Source of the DNA: Streptomyces monashensis
Lineage (GTDB): Bacteria; Actinomycetota; Actinomycetes; Streptomycetales; Streptomycetaceae
DNA length: 39,285 nucleotides
Assembly: GCF_001866665.1 (NCBI RefSeq)
Contig: NZ_MLYO01000083.1
Span: forward strand, 1 to 39,285
Direction of reading: 5' to 3'
Position numbers and translations under genes: made by a program. The first letter of the stretch is position 1. The number at the start of each line of letters is the position of its first letter. Positions 8,637 through 17,305 of the stretch are shown in pieces. The notes beneath the pieces were generated by a model that saw only the letters and a list, made by a program, of their open reading frames with translations, was not told where the DNA came from and searched no databases.

Positions 8637-8908
8637 GTGAGTGACCTCGTTCGGGACACCGTTCGAGGCCAGAAGAAAAAGAACAAGGTAACCGGGACGC
8701 CGAAGGCCGTCGTCTACCCGCCGGCCGAGGACGGTGGTCGGCGGGTCCGCGTCGGCAGCCGGTTCATGGGGATGGCGTACACACTCCCCGACATCGCCGA
8801 GTTCCTACGACGGACCGGGGCCGAAGACGTCGAGCCCGAGGATGTGGCGAGCGCGGCCTGGGTGGAGTGGCGGGCGCCGGGCCAGACGTGTGGGCGCCGC
8901 CCGGGTAG
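8637..8908 (+). pseudogene. Small hypothetical protein, probably frameshifted
   Basis: A coding-like stretch gives TPKAVVYPPAEDGGRRVRVG, then MAYTLPDIAEFLRRTGAEDV and ASAAWVEWR. This has the look of a conserved small actinobacterial protein of unknown function. After WVEWR (near 8877) the frame turns to low-quality sequence, whereas the +2 frame continues GAGPDVWAPPG and stops at 8908. One missing G would restore a single product of about 90 residues. The start is unclear; GTG 8637 is the best in-frame option but has no good ribosome site. Confidence 0.5.
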
Positions 8909-9055
8909 GCCGGAGCGGCTTCGACCACATCACCGACCCCTGACCGCCCTGGTCGGGCCCGCGGTCGGCGTGGCCGGTGTCCTGGTCGGGGGGGTAGGGG
9001 TTCGTGGTCGGGATGAGCGGGGCCGGCGCGGGAGCGTTACCTCTCGGTGCTGCTG

Positions 9056-9382
9056 TCAGAGCAGCTTCTGCGGTGCCTGGTACTGGTCGACGGGCGCGAG
9101 GTTGCACGCGGGCTTGGGCCCGCCGAGCAGGTGCCCCCCGATGCCCTCGCCCTCCGGCAGCGGCACCGCACAGCGGAGGTCGACATGGGCGAACGGAGCG
9201 CCATAGGTGTTGCCGATGCCGCCTGCTTCGCCCGCGATAGTGGTGTTTCCGTTGCGGGTTCCGAAGTCCGTGGCGCCGGTGCCGCCGTCGGGTCCTTCGA
9301 AGTCCGTCGCCGATGCGGGTACAGCCACGGCCGCCGTTGCGGCCATCGCGAAAGCCGCGCCGGCCAGAACCTTCATGATCAC
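9056..9382 (-). CDS. Small secreted protein of unknown function
   Basis: A 108-residue protein starting with a clear Sec signal peptide (MKVLAGAAFAMAATAAVAV, cleavage near PASA-TD). The mature part of about 80 residues is Gly/Thr/Asn-rich at first (TDFGTRNGNTTIAGEAGGIG) and has two cysteines (DLRCAVPL and KPACNL), which could form one disulfide. GTG 9382 has AGGAG seven bases upstream; ATG 9376 is two codons later. The composition recalls small Streptomyces surface proteins such as rodlins, but the match is too weak to name. It stands alone among pseudogenes. Confidence 0.6.
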   Translation of the reverse strand: MIMKVLAGAAFAMAATAAVAVPASATDFEGPDGGTGATDFGTRNGNTTIAGEAGGIGNTYGAPFAHVDLRCAVPLPEGEGIGGHLLGGPKPACNLAPVDQYQAPQKLL

Positions 9383-9875
9383 TGTGATGCTCCTGTTCGA
9401 TGAGACGGTCATCCTCTTTGTGATCTGTCCAACGCCACGCCGTGGTTGCAGTTACGTGTGCCGGACCAGCTGTCACCGGCGCGCGCCGACCGAGCGGTCG
9501 GCCACAGCTGCTCTCACAGCGCCCAACCACACAGTGGTGCGGCCTCGGCTATGGGCAGGGTCTGGGCACCGAACCGGCCCGCCGGAGCACGGGGAATATT
9601 GATGGACCAGTCCGGGGATCGGCGTGCCGACGCCTCGCTTCAGGCCTGCAACTGGGCGTGTGTCGCCGGGAGTCCGGAACACACGCCTGGACGGAATGGG
9701 AGGCTGTGAGGTCTCTCGGCAACTCCGCTCCTGGCCAGCTGAGTGAGTGGCAGCGGTGGCTTCTGGACCATCTCAAGAACCAGCGGCTGGACGCCGAGCA
9801 GGCGATCGCTCTGGCGAAGATGTGGGTCAAGGTCGCCGCAGTGCAGCCGGGCGCCATGCCCCAAGGCCGTGTGTC
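9383..9875. other. Intergenic stretch without a supportable gene
   Basis: No open frame here has a convincing start or family match. A plus-strand stretch around 9720-9860 gives a helical-looking translation (GQLSEWQRWLLDHLKNQRLD) that could be the remains of a small gene, but it overlaps the end of the minus-strand pseudogene that follows. I see no RNA gene. Confidence 0.4.
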
Positions 9876-10364
9876 CAGCGGCACTTCGGCGAGAATGTCC
9901 CACACGACCTCACGGCGGTGATGCCATTCGGCCACGAGCGTGAGAGCGCTGACGGGAACGGCGACCGGCCCGCCGGGCAGATCGGACAGCATCACCTTGA
10001 GCTTGCTGCGGTCCGCCAGGTACCCTTGCGCGCCAGCGTAGGCGTGGGAGAGATGGGGATACGAGGCCGTCGGGATGCGCGGCCACCGATCGCCTACGAC
10101 CGCCTGGTGCGTCTGCCAGGTCATCTCCCACAACTGCCGGTGCGGCCGGCCGGGACAGCCCTTGCTCTCGATCGCCAGGGTGCCGATGTCCGGGCGGGAC
10201 AGTCGCACCTCGAACGGGTCGGTGTCGGCGGCCCGCCGGGTCACCTCCCGGGTGATCTGGTCGACCTCCCTGGCGCTGTCCTGCGGTCCGGCGTGGAGCA
10301 CGGTGAAATGCATCCATCACGGCTGGACCGGGTGCAGGCCTGGCTGTTCAGACAGCGGGCGGTA
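9876..10364 (-). pseudogene. 2'-5' RNA ligase-like (2H phosphoesterase) gene with in-frame stop
   Basis: The minus-strand product carries both motifs of the 2H phosphoesterase superfamily: MHFTVLHAGP (HxT) and, about 85 residues later, YPHLSHAYAG (HxS). The two motifs are spaced as in 2'-5' RNA ligase/cyclic phosphodiesterase-like proteins. Upstream in the same frame TYRPLSEQPGLHPVQP runs straight into a TGA at 10317-10319 and then WMHFTV; a CGA to TGA change would explain this. Sequence beyond about 10365 no longer looks like the family N-terminus. It is therefore probably inactive, unless translation restarts at ATG 10313. Confidence 0.62.
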
Positions 10365-10901
10365 GGTGTGGGCCCTCAATGGGAATCTCCCGTTCCGCGA
10401 TAGCGGCCTGCGTGTGCTTGGCCTGTCTCGTCCAGGGGCCACGGCAACTTGTCTCAGGATCTTGTCCCTTGCCGGCGTCCGCCTCAGGCTCGGTTCAGGT
10501 ACGACTCCAGGGCATGCGAGCCGGTACGTTGCTCAGAGCAACCGCAATTGCCTGGTCGTAGATGTGCGCCGGCGTGAAAGGGGAGGCGTGAGGAATCGGT
10601 TCGCGGGCGGCTGTTCGTCGTGCTCGGTGCGGGTGTGGCGGCGGGGTTCTCGGCAGGGGACTCCACGGGGCCTGGGAAGTCCACAGCGCAACGTGCCATC
10701 ACCTCGATGAGCTCACCAAGGCGGACGCCTTCGCCCGGAGACGGCCCTTCCGCCTTGGCGTGAACCCCCTTCTGCTGCCGGGCTTGTGGCGTCTGCGGGG
10801 GGCGGGGCCGGATTGCTCGTCGGGGTGGTGCGAGAAAGGGATCGACGGGCCGTCTCGGCGCTCGTGGCCGGCGGCGTACAAGAAGGACGAGGTGGGGCGG
10901 G
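10365..10901. other. Intergenic stretch without a supportable gene
   Basis: Several short frames cross this stretch on both strands, but none shows a family motif or a consistent coding bias. A plus-strand run near 10610-10680 resembles a signal-peptide core (LFVVLGAGVAAGF) but has no in-frame start with a ribosome site. It probably contains the decayed upstream part of the RNA ligase-like gene and the promoter of the IclR gene. Confidence 0.4.
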
Positions 10902-11639
10902 ATGGGCGAGCACGGCCGGCGTCGGCGTCACCGTACGGTGGACCGGGTCGCGTGGATCCTGGAGGCCGCCGCGCGGGCGCCGGGCGGGGTGACCGTGGCC
11001 GAGCTGGCGCGGACGGTCGGGGCGCCGGCGAGTTCGGTGCAGGATCTGGTCAACGGCCTTGTCGCGACGGGCTTTCTGCTGGAACAGCACGGGCGCTTCA
11101 GGCTTGGTCCCGCCCCGCACGTCCTCAACCTCATCGCCGGCCGGGTCGTCCCGCGGATCAGTCAGGCCGAGCTCAACGAGCTGAGCCGCGTCGCGGGCAC
11201 CCCGGTGCTGCTCACGGTGCGGGTCGGGCTCGACGCCGTGCACCTCGCGCGCGGCGGTGAGGACGAGATTCCGCGCCTCGTGCCGCTCGCCGACGAGCAC
11301 GTGGCCCGGCCGCTGCTGCGTACCGCCGCGGGCCGTCTGCTGCTGGCCTTCACCGACGAGGCGGAGCGCCGTGGGCTGCTCGACGAGCTCGCCCGCCATG
11401 ACCCCGAGGGGGTCGCCGAGTTCCGCGGCGCTCTTCCGGCGATCCGCGCGTCGCGGATCAGCCGCAGCGAGGGTCTGGCCGATCCCGAGGTCAGCGCGCT
11501 CGCGATCCCCGTCACCGACGGCCCCGTCGTCACGGGAGCTCTTGTGCTGATGCACCGGCGACGCGGCCGCGCGGAGCGGCTGAGGCTGGACCGGGCGGCG
11601 GCCCGGCTCCTCGCGCACATCCAGGAGGGGCGGGCGTGA
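10902..11639 (+). CDS. IclR-family transcriptional regulator
   Basis: 245-residue IclR-type regulator. The N-terminal winged helix is visible (TVDRVAWILEAAARAPGGVT, then VAELARTVGAPASSVQDLVN, GLVATGFLLEQHGRFRLG), followed by the effector domain (LLTVRVGLDAVHLARGGE, ALAIPVTDGP). Length is normal. It reads in the same direction as the CoA-transferase/acyl-CoA dehydrogenase genes and probably controls them; a perfect palindrome lies 15 bases after its stop. Family knowledge: IclR proteins often regulate aromatic or acid catabolism and bind a pathway acid. Confidence 0.9.
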   Translation: MGEHGRRRRHRTVDRVAWILEAAARAPGGVTVAELARTVGAPASSVQDLVNGLVATGFLLEQHGRFRLGPAPHVLNLIAGRVVPRISQAELNELSRVAGTPVLLTVRVGLDAVHLARGGEDEIPRLVPLADEHVARPLLRTAAGRLLLAFTDEAERRGLLDELARHDPEGVAEFRGALPAIRASRISRSEGLADPEVSALAIPVTDGPVVTGALVLMHRRRGRAERLRLDRAAARLLAHIQEGRA

Positions 11640-11653
11640 CGTTCGCATCGATC

Positions 11654-11667
11654 CACGGATATCCGTG
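11654..11667. promoter_or_regulatory. Perfect 14-bp palindrome, candidate IclR operator
   Basis: CACGGATATCCGTG is a perfect inverted repeat in the 69-bp gap between the IclR gene and the first CoA-transferase gene. Its size and position fit an operator for the neighbouring regulator; binding is inferred. Confidence 0.5.
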
Positions 11668-11708
11668 AATGCGGGCGCTCATACAGTGCCGGAAACGAGC
11701 ATCCCGGC

Positions 11709-13154
11709 ATGACTTCGAACACGCTCAGCACGACCGAGCCGACGCCGCTGATGCCCACCGGCGAGATCGTCTCCCGGCTGCTGCACACCCTCGGCGACCC
11801 CGATCCGGCCCGGGAAGCCGAGGACATCACCGTCGTCGGGGCCGACCCCTTGGTGCCCTCGGTGCACCGCCTCGCCGATGCCATGTCGGCCGCGATCGGG
11901 GTTTTCGGGCGGCAGACGGCGGCGGTCGGTGAAATGCGCGGTCACCGGCACCAGAGGGTGGAGGTACAGGCCGGGGCCGCGATCGACCAGCTCATGGCGA
12001 CGTACCACACGACGCTGTCGGGGCGCCCGCTCGGCGCTCTCCTCGACGATCCGGCGCTGCTCGGCAACAACGACTTCTACCGGGCGCAGGGCGGCCGGTG
12101 GATCTTCATCATCACCACCTATCCGCATCTGCGCGACGCGGTCTGCTCCGTGCTGGGGTGCGGGCTCGACAAGGTGGGGATCGCGCGGGCCGCGGCCGAC
12201 TGGGACGCCTTCGCGCTGGAGGAGGCCATCTGCGCGCGGGGCGGCGTCGCCTGCGTGGTGCGCGGCCGGGACGAGTGGCTCGCGCATCCTGCTGGGCGGT
12301 ACGTCGCGCGGCGCCCGGTCGTCGAGATCGAACGCGTCGGTGACGGGCCGGTCCGGCCTCTGGAGCCGATCGGTGAGGCCGACGAGGCGCTCACGGGCGT
12401 ACGGGTGCTCGACCTCACCCATGTCATCGCAGGTCCCGTCGGGGCGCGGCTCCTCGCCCAGTTCGGCGCCGACGTGCTGCACCTGTCGCGTCCGGACCGC
12501 CCCGACCCGATCCCGATGATCGCGATGACCGGCGGCGGCAAGCGCAACGCCTACTGCGACCTGCGCGACGGGCACGACCGTGCCGCCTTCCACGAGGTGC
12601 TCCAGGACGCGGACGTCTTCGTGCACGCCTACCGGGGACTCGCCCGGCACGGGGCGCCGACCGGGGAACTCATCCGGCGCCGCCCCGGACTCATCGCCCT
12701 CGAATACCACGCCTGGGGCGCCGACGGGCCCTGGGGTGAGCGCGGCGGGTTCGACCAACTCGCCTGCTCCGCAACCGGATTCGCCGTCGAGGAGTGGACC
12801 GACCGGCCGTCGCTGCCGCCGACGTACCTGCTCAACGACTACCTCGCCGCCTACCTCGGGGCCGCCGCCGTGGCAACGGTCCTGCGCCGGCGTGCGACGG
12901 AGGGCGGCTCGTGGCGGATCCGCGTGACCCTGGCCGGGGTGTGTCACTGGGTGCAGGAACTCGGGCTGCTGGCACGGGAGGACGTCATCGACCTGCCCCG
13001 GCCCGGGCGCGCGCCGCTCGCCGCGCTGTCGACCACCGGGACAGACTTCGGCCCGCTCACCGAACCGGCGACACCGTTCGCCTACAGCGGGCGCACGGTC
13101 CCCCAGCCCGGCCGGCGTTCCCCGCTCGGGTCTGCCGCGCTCCAGTGGCGCTGA
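11709..13154 (+). CDS. Family III CoA-transferase (CaiB-like), unusual domain order
   Basis: 481-residue CaiB/BaiF-type protein, expected to move CoA between carboxylic acids. The usual N-terminal signature of the family (ALTGVRVLDLTHVIAGPVGA) appears only near residue 230, followed by LLAQFGADVLHLSRPD and a possible catalytic Asp in RGGFDQLACSATG. The first 215 residues (QAGAAIDQLMATYHTTLSGR, then GNNDFYRAQGGRWIFI) look like the C-terminal half of a CaiB protein, so the order is permuted or the protein is a partial duplication. It lies upstream of a normal-length homologue at 13318; the pair could form a heteromer, as known for two-subunit CoA-transferases. No strong ribosome site precedes the ATG. 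Confidence 0.85.
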   Translation: MTSNTLSTTEPTPLMPTGEIVSRLLHTLGDPDPAREAEDITVVGADPLVPSVHRLADAMSAAIGVFGRQTAAVGEMRGHRHQRVEVQAGAAIDQLMATYHTTLSGRPLGALLDDPALLGNNDFYRAQGGRWIFIITTYPHLRDAVCSVLGCGLDKVGIARAAADWDAFALEEAICARGGVACVVRGRDEWLAHPAGRYVARRPVVEIERVGDGPVRPLEPIGEADEALTGVRVLDLTHVIAGPVGARLLAQFGADVLHLSRPDRPDPIPMIAMTGGGKRNAYCDLRDGHDRAAFHEVLQDADVFVHAYRGLARHGAPTGELIRRRPGLIALEYHAWGADGPWGERGGFDQLACSATGFAVEEWTDRPSLPPTYLLNDYLAAYLGAAAVATVLRRRATEGGSWRIRVTLAGVCHWVQELGLLAREDVIDLPRPGRAPLAALSTTGTDFGPLTEPATPFAYSGRTVPQPGRRSPLGSAALQWR

Positions 13155-13317
13155 GCGCAACGCGGGAAGTGCCGTACGTCTTCTGCGGGCCGGCGGAGCT
13201 GGCCGCGCCCCCGGCGGAGCCGCATATCGACACAGCCCCACGCCCCTTCGGAGCGCGATCCCGTACCGCACCACCCCGTCCACCCACCCCACCCGATCTC
13301 CCAGGAGGCACCGGAAG

Positions 13318-14511
13318 ATGTCCGAGAAGCCGAGCGGCCCGTCCGGCCGGGGACTCCTCACCGGAGTCCGCGTCGTCGAACTGGCCACCGTGATCATGGC
13401 TCCGTACGCAGCACAACAGCTCGGCGACTTGGGCGCGGACGTGATCAAGGTCGAGCCGCCCACCGGTGACATGACGCGCCACTACCCGCCGCTGCGCCAC
13501 CCCGGCATGGGCGGCCCGGCCCTCAACCTGAACCGCAACAAGCGCAGCGCCTCCATCGACCTCAAGGCCCCGCACGGCCGCGACGCCCTGCTCGCCCTGC
13601 TGCGCACCGCCGACGTCTTCATCACCAACCTGCGCCCGCAGGCCCTGGAGAAGTTCCGCCTCGGCTACGGCGACGTCGCGGTCGTCAGCCCCGGCCTGAT
13701 CTACGCGAGCGCCCACGGCTTCCGCAGCGACAGCCGCTATGGCACCCACGCCGCCTATGACGACATCATCCAGGCGGCCAGCGGCCTGGTCTGGCTCAAC
13801 CACCAGGTCTCCGGCCAACCGCACTACGTTCCCACCGTGCTGGCCGACAAGATCTGCGGCATGCAGATCGCCCAGTCGGTCCTGGCCGCGCTGCACTACC
13901 GGGAGCACGGCGGCACCGGACAGCACATCGAGGTCCCGATGGCCGACACCATGCTCGCCTTCAACCTGGTCGAGCACCTGGGAGCGGCCGCTCTGGACGC
14001 CGACGGGGAGTTCGGCTCGGCCCGCTCGCTCAGCCCGCAGCGCCGCGCGCTGCGCACCGCCGACGGCTGGATGTGCATCCTGCCGCACAGCGACCGCAAC
14101 TGGCGGGACTTCACCGACTTCGTGGGCCGCCCCGAACTGGCCGCCGACCCGCGCTTTGTCACCGGCCCCGACCGGGCTCGCAACGCCGACGCGTTCTATC
14201 CACTGCTCGCGGAGCTGACGCCGCGGCACACCAGTGCCGAGTGGCAGGAGTTCTGCGACCGGGCGGGCATCGCCGCCGCCCCGGTGCTCGACCTGGAAGC
14301 CGCCGCCACCACCGCCTACGCACAAGAGGGCGGCCTGCTGCACCAGGCCGAACACCCCACCGAGGGCCGCTACCGGGTCATCGGCCGCCCGGTGCGCTAC
14401 TCGGCCGACCCGGAGCCGGAGCTACGGCCCTGCCCGGGCATCGGCCAGCACACCGACGAGGTGCTCCGCGAAGCCGGCTTCGACCCCTCCCTGCTGCACC
14501 CCGCGAACTGA
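13318..14511 (+). CDS. Family III CoA-transferase (CaiB/BaiF)
   Basis: 397-residue CoA-transferase of standard length and order. It shows LLTGVRVVELATVIMAPYAA, LGDLGADVIKVEPPTGD, LNRNKRSASIDLK, the catalytic Asp in HAAYDDIIQAASGL near residue 155, and the C-terminal GIAAAPVLDLEAAATT. AGGAGG lies nine bases before the ATG. Upstream is the permuted paralogue and downstream two acyl-CoA dehydrogenases, so it probably activates the carboxylic acid that they then oxidise. Confidence 0.93.
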   Translation: MSEKPSGPSGRGLLTGVRVVELATVIMAPYAAQQLGDLGADVIKVEPPTGDMTRHYPPLRHPGMGGPALNLNRNKRSASIDLKAPHGRDALLALLRTADVFITNLRPQALEKFRLGYGDVAVVSPGLIYASAHGFRSDSRYGTHAAYDDIIQAASGLVWLNHQVSGQPHYVPTVLADKICGMQIAQSVLAALHYREHGGTGQHIEVPMADTMLAFNLVEHLGAAALDADGEFGSARSLSPQRRALRTADGWMCILPHSDRNWRDFTDFVGRPELAADPRFVTGPDRARNADAFYPLLAELTPRHTSAEWQEFCDRAGIAAAPVLDLEAAATTAYAQEGGLLHQAEHPTEGRYRVIGRPVRYSADPEPELRPCPGIGQHTDEVLREAGFDPSLLHPAN

Positions 14512-14575
14512 CCGCGAGTTCTCGTACCGAAAAGAAATGCACCGCCCGTTCACCAACCCCCGGAGCGAATGAGCC

Positions 14576-15748
14576 ATGTCTCCTTCGACGCCTTCACCGA
14601 TCGCATTCCCCGACATCGTCCTGCCCGAATCAGCCCGCCGGCTCCGCGCCGAGGTCCGAGCCTTTCTCGACGAGGAACGCGCTCGCGGCACCGTGCTCGG
14701 CCGCCCCGACTCCTGGCTGGCCGGCTGGGACGACGGCTTCAGCCGCCGCCTCGCCGAGCGCGGCTGGGTCGGCATGGCCCTGCCCACCGAGTACGGCGGT
14801 GCCGGCCGCGGCTTCCTGGAGCGCTATGTGGTGATCGAGGAACTGCTCGCCGCCGGCGCCCCGGTCAGCGCCCACTGGGTCTCCGACCGGCAGGCAGGAC
14901 CGTCCATCCTCCAGCACGGCACCGAGGAGCAGCGCCGCTTCTTCCTGCCCGAGATCGCCGCCGGGCAGTGCTTCTTCTCCATCGGCATGAGCGAGAAGAG
15001 CAGCGGCTCCGACCTCGCCTCGGTCTCCACCCGCGCCCAACGCACCACCGACGGCTGGCGGTTGACCGGTACGAAGATGTGGACCGGCGGCGCCCACGTC
15101 AACGACTACGCCATCGTGCTGGCCCGCACCGACGACGCCGAGGACAGGCACGCGGGCCTGAGCCAGTTCATCGTCGACCTGCGCGCCCCGGGCGTACGGG
15201 TCGAACCGATCCACCTGATGAGCGGCGAACACCGCTTCAACGCCGTCCACCTCGAAGGCGTCGACGTCCCCGACGGCATGCTGCTCGGACAGCAGGGCGA
15301 CGGCTGGAAGCAGGTCACCGGCGAACTCGCCTTCGAACGCAGCGGCCCGGAACGCTACCTCTCCACCTTCCCCCTGCTCATCTCCCTGCTACGCGAACTG
15401 GAGCAGCGCCCGCCCACGGCCGAACAGCTCACCCAAGTCGGCGTCCTGACGGCCCGCCTGCACAGCATCCGCCGACTGTCCCTCGGCGTGGCCGCGGCTC
15501 TGGACGCCGGATCCGCCCCCGACACCCAGGCCGCCCTGGTCAAGGACCTCGGCACCCGCCTTGAGGGCACGCTGACCGACACCGTCCGCAGCATCCTGCC
15601 GACCCCGGCCGACCCGCACGCCACGCCCGGAACCCACCCTGAACTGCTTGCCTTCGCCCTGCTGCACAGCCCCGGCTACACCCTGCGCGGCGGCACCAAC
15701 GAAATCCTTCGCGGCATCATCACTCGCGGTCTGGAGCAGCGCCGATGA
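14576..15748 (+). CDS. Acyl-CoA dehydrogenase (first of a pair)
   Basis: 390-residue FAD-dependent acyl-CoA dehydrogenase, introducing a double bond next to the thioester carbonyl. It has the N-terminal helical domain (LAERGWVGMALPTEYGGAG), the FAD/substrate motif FFSIGMSEKSSGSDLASV, the beta-domain GWRLTGTKMWTGGAHVNDY, and the C-terminal signature GYTLRGGTNEILRGIIT. The catalytic-base position is not clear to me by eye. Its stop overlaps the ATG of the second dehydrogenase (ATGA), which suggests a heteromeric enzyme, as known for steroid and bile-acid side-chain dehydrogenases. Confidence 0.93.
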   Translation: MSPSTPSPIAFPDIVLPESARRLRAEVRAFLDEERARGTVLGRPDSWLAGWDDGFSRRLAERGWVGMALPTEYGGAGRGFLERYVVIEELLAAGAPVSAHWVSDRQAGPSILQHGTEEQRRFFLPEIAAGQCFFSIGMSEKSSGSDLASVSTRAQRTTDGWRLTGTKMWTGGAHVNDYAIVLARTDDAEDRHAGLSQFIVDLRAPGVRVEPIHLMSGEHRFNAVHLEGVDVPDGMLLGQQGDGWKQVTGELAFERSGPERYLSTFPLLISLLRELEQRPPTAEQLTQVGVLTARLHSIRRLSLGVAAALDAGSAPDTQAALVKDLGTRLEGTLTDTVRSILPTPADPHATPGTHPELLAFALLHSPGYTLRGGTNEILRGIITRGLEQRR

Positions 15749-16812
15749 ACACCCACACAATCGACACCGGCACCCCGGTCATCCCCGCCGACGCCTACGA
15801 CACCACCGTCTTCTACGCCGATGCGGACGCCATCGCCACCGTCACCAACACCACCGCCCCCGACGCCGTCGCCCTCCCCTGCCAGGACGCCTCCACCGCC
15901 GAACTCCTGGCCGCCGCCCAGGAAGCAGGACACCGCGCCGTCCCCGCCCCCCTCGCGGAGACCGCCCTGGTCGCCCGCCCGCTGCTGCGCCGCGCCGGGC
16001 TCCCCGTCCCCGACGGCCCGCTCAGCTACGCCATCGCCCCCGAGCTGACGATCCGTTACGCCCACCCGGCCGCCTCCCCCGTCGGCTCGGCCGGCTGCCT
16101 GGGCCACGACGACTCCCTGCTGGTCACTGGCACCCTGCGCCGCGTCCCCTGGGCCCGCGCCGCCACCGCGGTGGTCGTCCTGGCCACCGCCCCCTCCGGC
16201 CCCGTCCTGTTCACCCTCACCCCCGACCAGGCCATCCTCACCCCCGGCGGCAACCTCGCCGAGGAACCCCGCGACGACCTCCACCTCGCCCCCCTTGAGA
16301 TCCCCGCCGCACAGGTCCGCCGGATCTCCCCCGAACTGCTCGACGAGGCCCGTCTCCGCGCGGCCCTGGCCCGCTCCGCCCTGATCGCCGGTGCCGCCGA
16401 ACGCTGCGTCGACCTGACGGTCGCCCACACCACCGCCCGCACCCAGTTCGGCCGTCCGCTCAGCCGCTTCCAGGCCGTCAAGCAGGAAGAGGCACGGCTG
16501 ATCGAGGAGGCCGCCCTGGTCCGCGCCGCCGTCCACGCCGCCGCCGCGCCGCTGGACACCGGCGGCGCGGCCGCCCACTTCACCGTCGCCGCCGCCAAGA
16601 CCCAGGCATCCGCTTCGGCCGCCGAGGTCACCCGCATCGCCCACCAACTCCACGGCGCCATCGGCATCACCCGCCTCAACCCCCTCCACCTCGCCACCAC
16701 CCGCCTGTGGTCCTGGCGCGACGAAGACGGCGACGAAACCTACTGGGCACACCGCCTGGCCCGCCCCCTCACCGCCACCGCCCTCTGGCCCACCCTCACC
16801 ACCACACCCTGA
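15745..16812 (+). CDS. Acyl-CoA dehydrogenase (second of a pair, divergent)
   Basis: 355-residue, Ala/Pro-rich acyl-CoA dehydrogenase-like protein. The C-terminal half is the best match: ALIAGAAERCVDLTVAHTTA, RTQFGRPLSRFQAVKQEEAR and LHGAIGITRLNPLHLATTRL. The N-terminal half is diverged, and the usual FAD-binding sequence of the middle domain is hard to find. It overlaps the first dehydrogenase by four bases, so it is probably its partner subunit. The gene is followed by a strong hairpin that closes the operon. Confidence 0.87.
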   Translation: MNTHTIDTGTPVIPADAYDTTVFYADADAIATVTNTTAPDAVALPCQDASTAELLAAAQEAGHRAVPAPLAETALVARPLLRRAGLPVPDGPLSYAIAPELTIRYAHPAASPVGSAGCLGHDDSLLVTGTLRRVPWARAATAVVVLATAPSGPVLFTLTPDQAILTPGGNLAEEPRDDLHLAPLEIPAAQVRRISPELLDEARLRAALARSALIAGAAERCVDLTVAHTTARTQFGRPLSRFQAVKQEEARLIEEAALVRAAVHAAAAPLDTGGAAAHFTVAAAKTQASASAAEVTRIAHQLHGAIGITRLNPLHLATTRLWSWRDEDGDETYWAHRLARPLTATALWPTLTTTP

Positions 16813-16834
16813 CCCCTCGCCCCAGCCCTGCCCC

Positions 16835-16864
16835 GCCGCCGACCGGCCCAGCCCGGTCGGCGGC
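16835..16864 (+). terminator. Strong hairpin terminator after the acyl-CoA dehydrogenase operon
   Basis: A perfect 12-bp stem, GCCGCCGACCGG with CCGGTCGGCGGC, closes on a six-base loop 22 bases after the second dehydrogenase stop. No U-tract follows, as is common in Streptomyces terminators. Confidence 0.75.
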
Positions 16865-16928
16865 TCAGCAGCTCTCCCCTGGCCCGGGGTGGTGCGCTGG
16901 GCCGCCAACAGCGCGGCACGGCGGTGAG

Positions 16929-16945
16929 TGAACCGCCCCGGTTCG
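16929..16945 (+). repeat. IS3 left terminal inverted repeat
   Basis: TGAACCGCCCCGGTTCG; it pairs with the right repeat, which has one extra G. Confidence 0.82.
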
Positions 16946-16978
16946 AATGGAGACTCGATCTCATGAAAGGACCGAGTC

Positions 16979-17305
16979 ATGGCACGACCCTCCCGTTACC
17001 CGCTTGAGCTGCGCCGTCGTGCGGTGCGCATGGTCGCCGAGGTCCGCGACGACTACCCGAACGAGACGGCCACCCTGCAAGTGGTGGCCGACAAGCTCGG
17101 CATCGGCTCGCGGGAAACGCTGCGGAACTGGGTACAGCAGCACGAGATCGACGCGGGGACGCGGCCGGGGACGACGACGGAGGAGTCCTCCCGGATCAAG
17201 GCGTTGAAAAAGGAGAACGCCGAGCTGAAGCGGGCCAACGAGATCCTGAAGGCGGCGGCGAGTTCTTTCGCGGCCGAGCTCGACCGGCTACACACGCGCT
17301 CGTAG
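16979..17305 (+). CDS. IS3-family transposase OrfA (helix-turn-helix protein)
   Basis: 108-residue OrfA. It begins MARPSRYPLELRRRAVRMVA and carries a DNA-binding helix-turn-helix (VVADKLGIGSRETLRNWVQQ), then a leucine-zipper-like coiled coil (RIKALKKENAELKRANEILK). The A-rich run TTGAAAAAGGAG near 17206 and the overlap of the two frames fit the -1 programmed frameshift that joins OrfA and OrfB in this family. The frame looks intact. Confidence 0.9.
   Translation: MARPSRYPLELRRRAVRMVAEVRDDYPNETATLQVVADKLGIGSRETLRNWVQQHEIDAGTRPGTTTEESSRIKALKKENAELKRANEILKAAASSFAAELDRLHTRS

Noticed and set aside
9056..9382. Rodlin or chaplin gene
   Set aside because: Signal peptide and size fit, but I see no convincing rodlin or chaplin core sequence.
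9442..9921. Plus-strand ORF ending in a helical segment (around 9720-9860)
   Set aside because: Most of the frame is non-coding in character, there is no family match, and its end overlaps the 2H phosphoesterase pseudogene.
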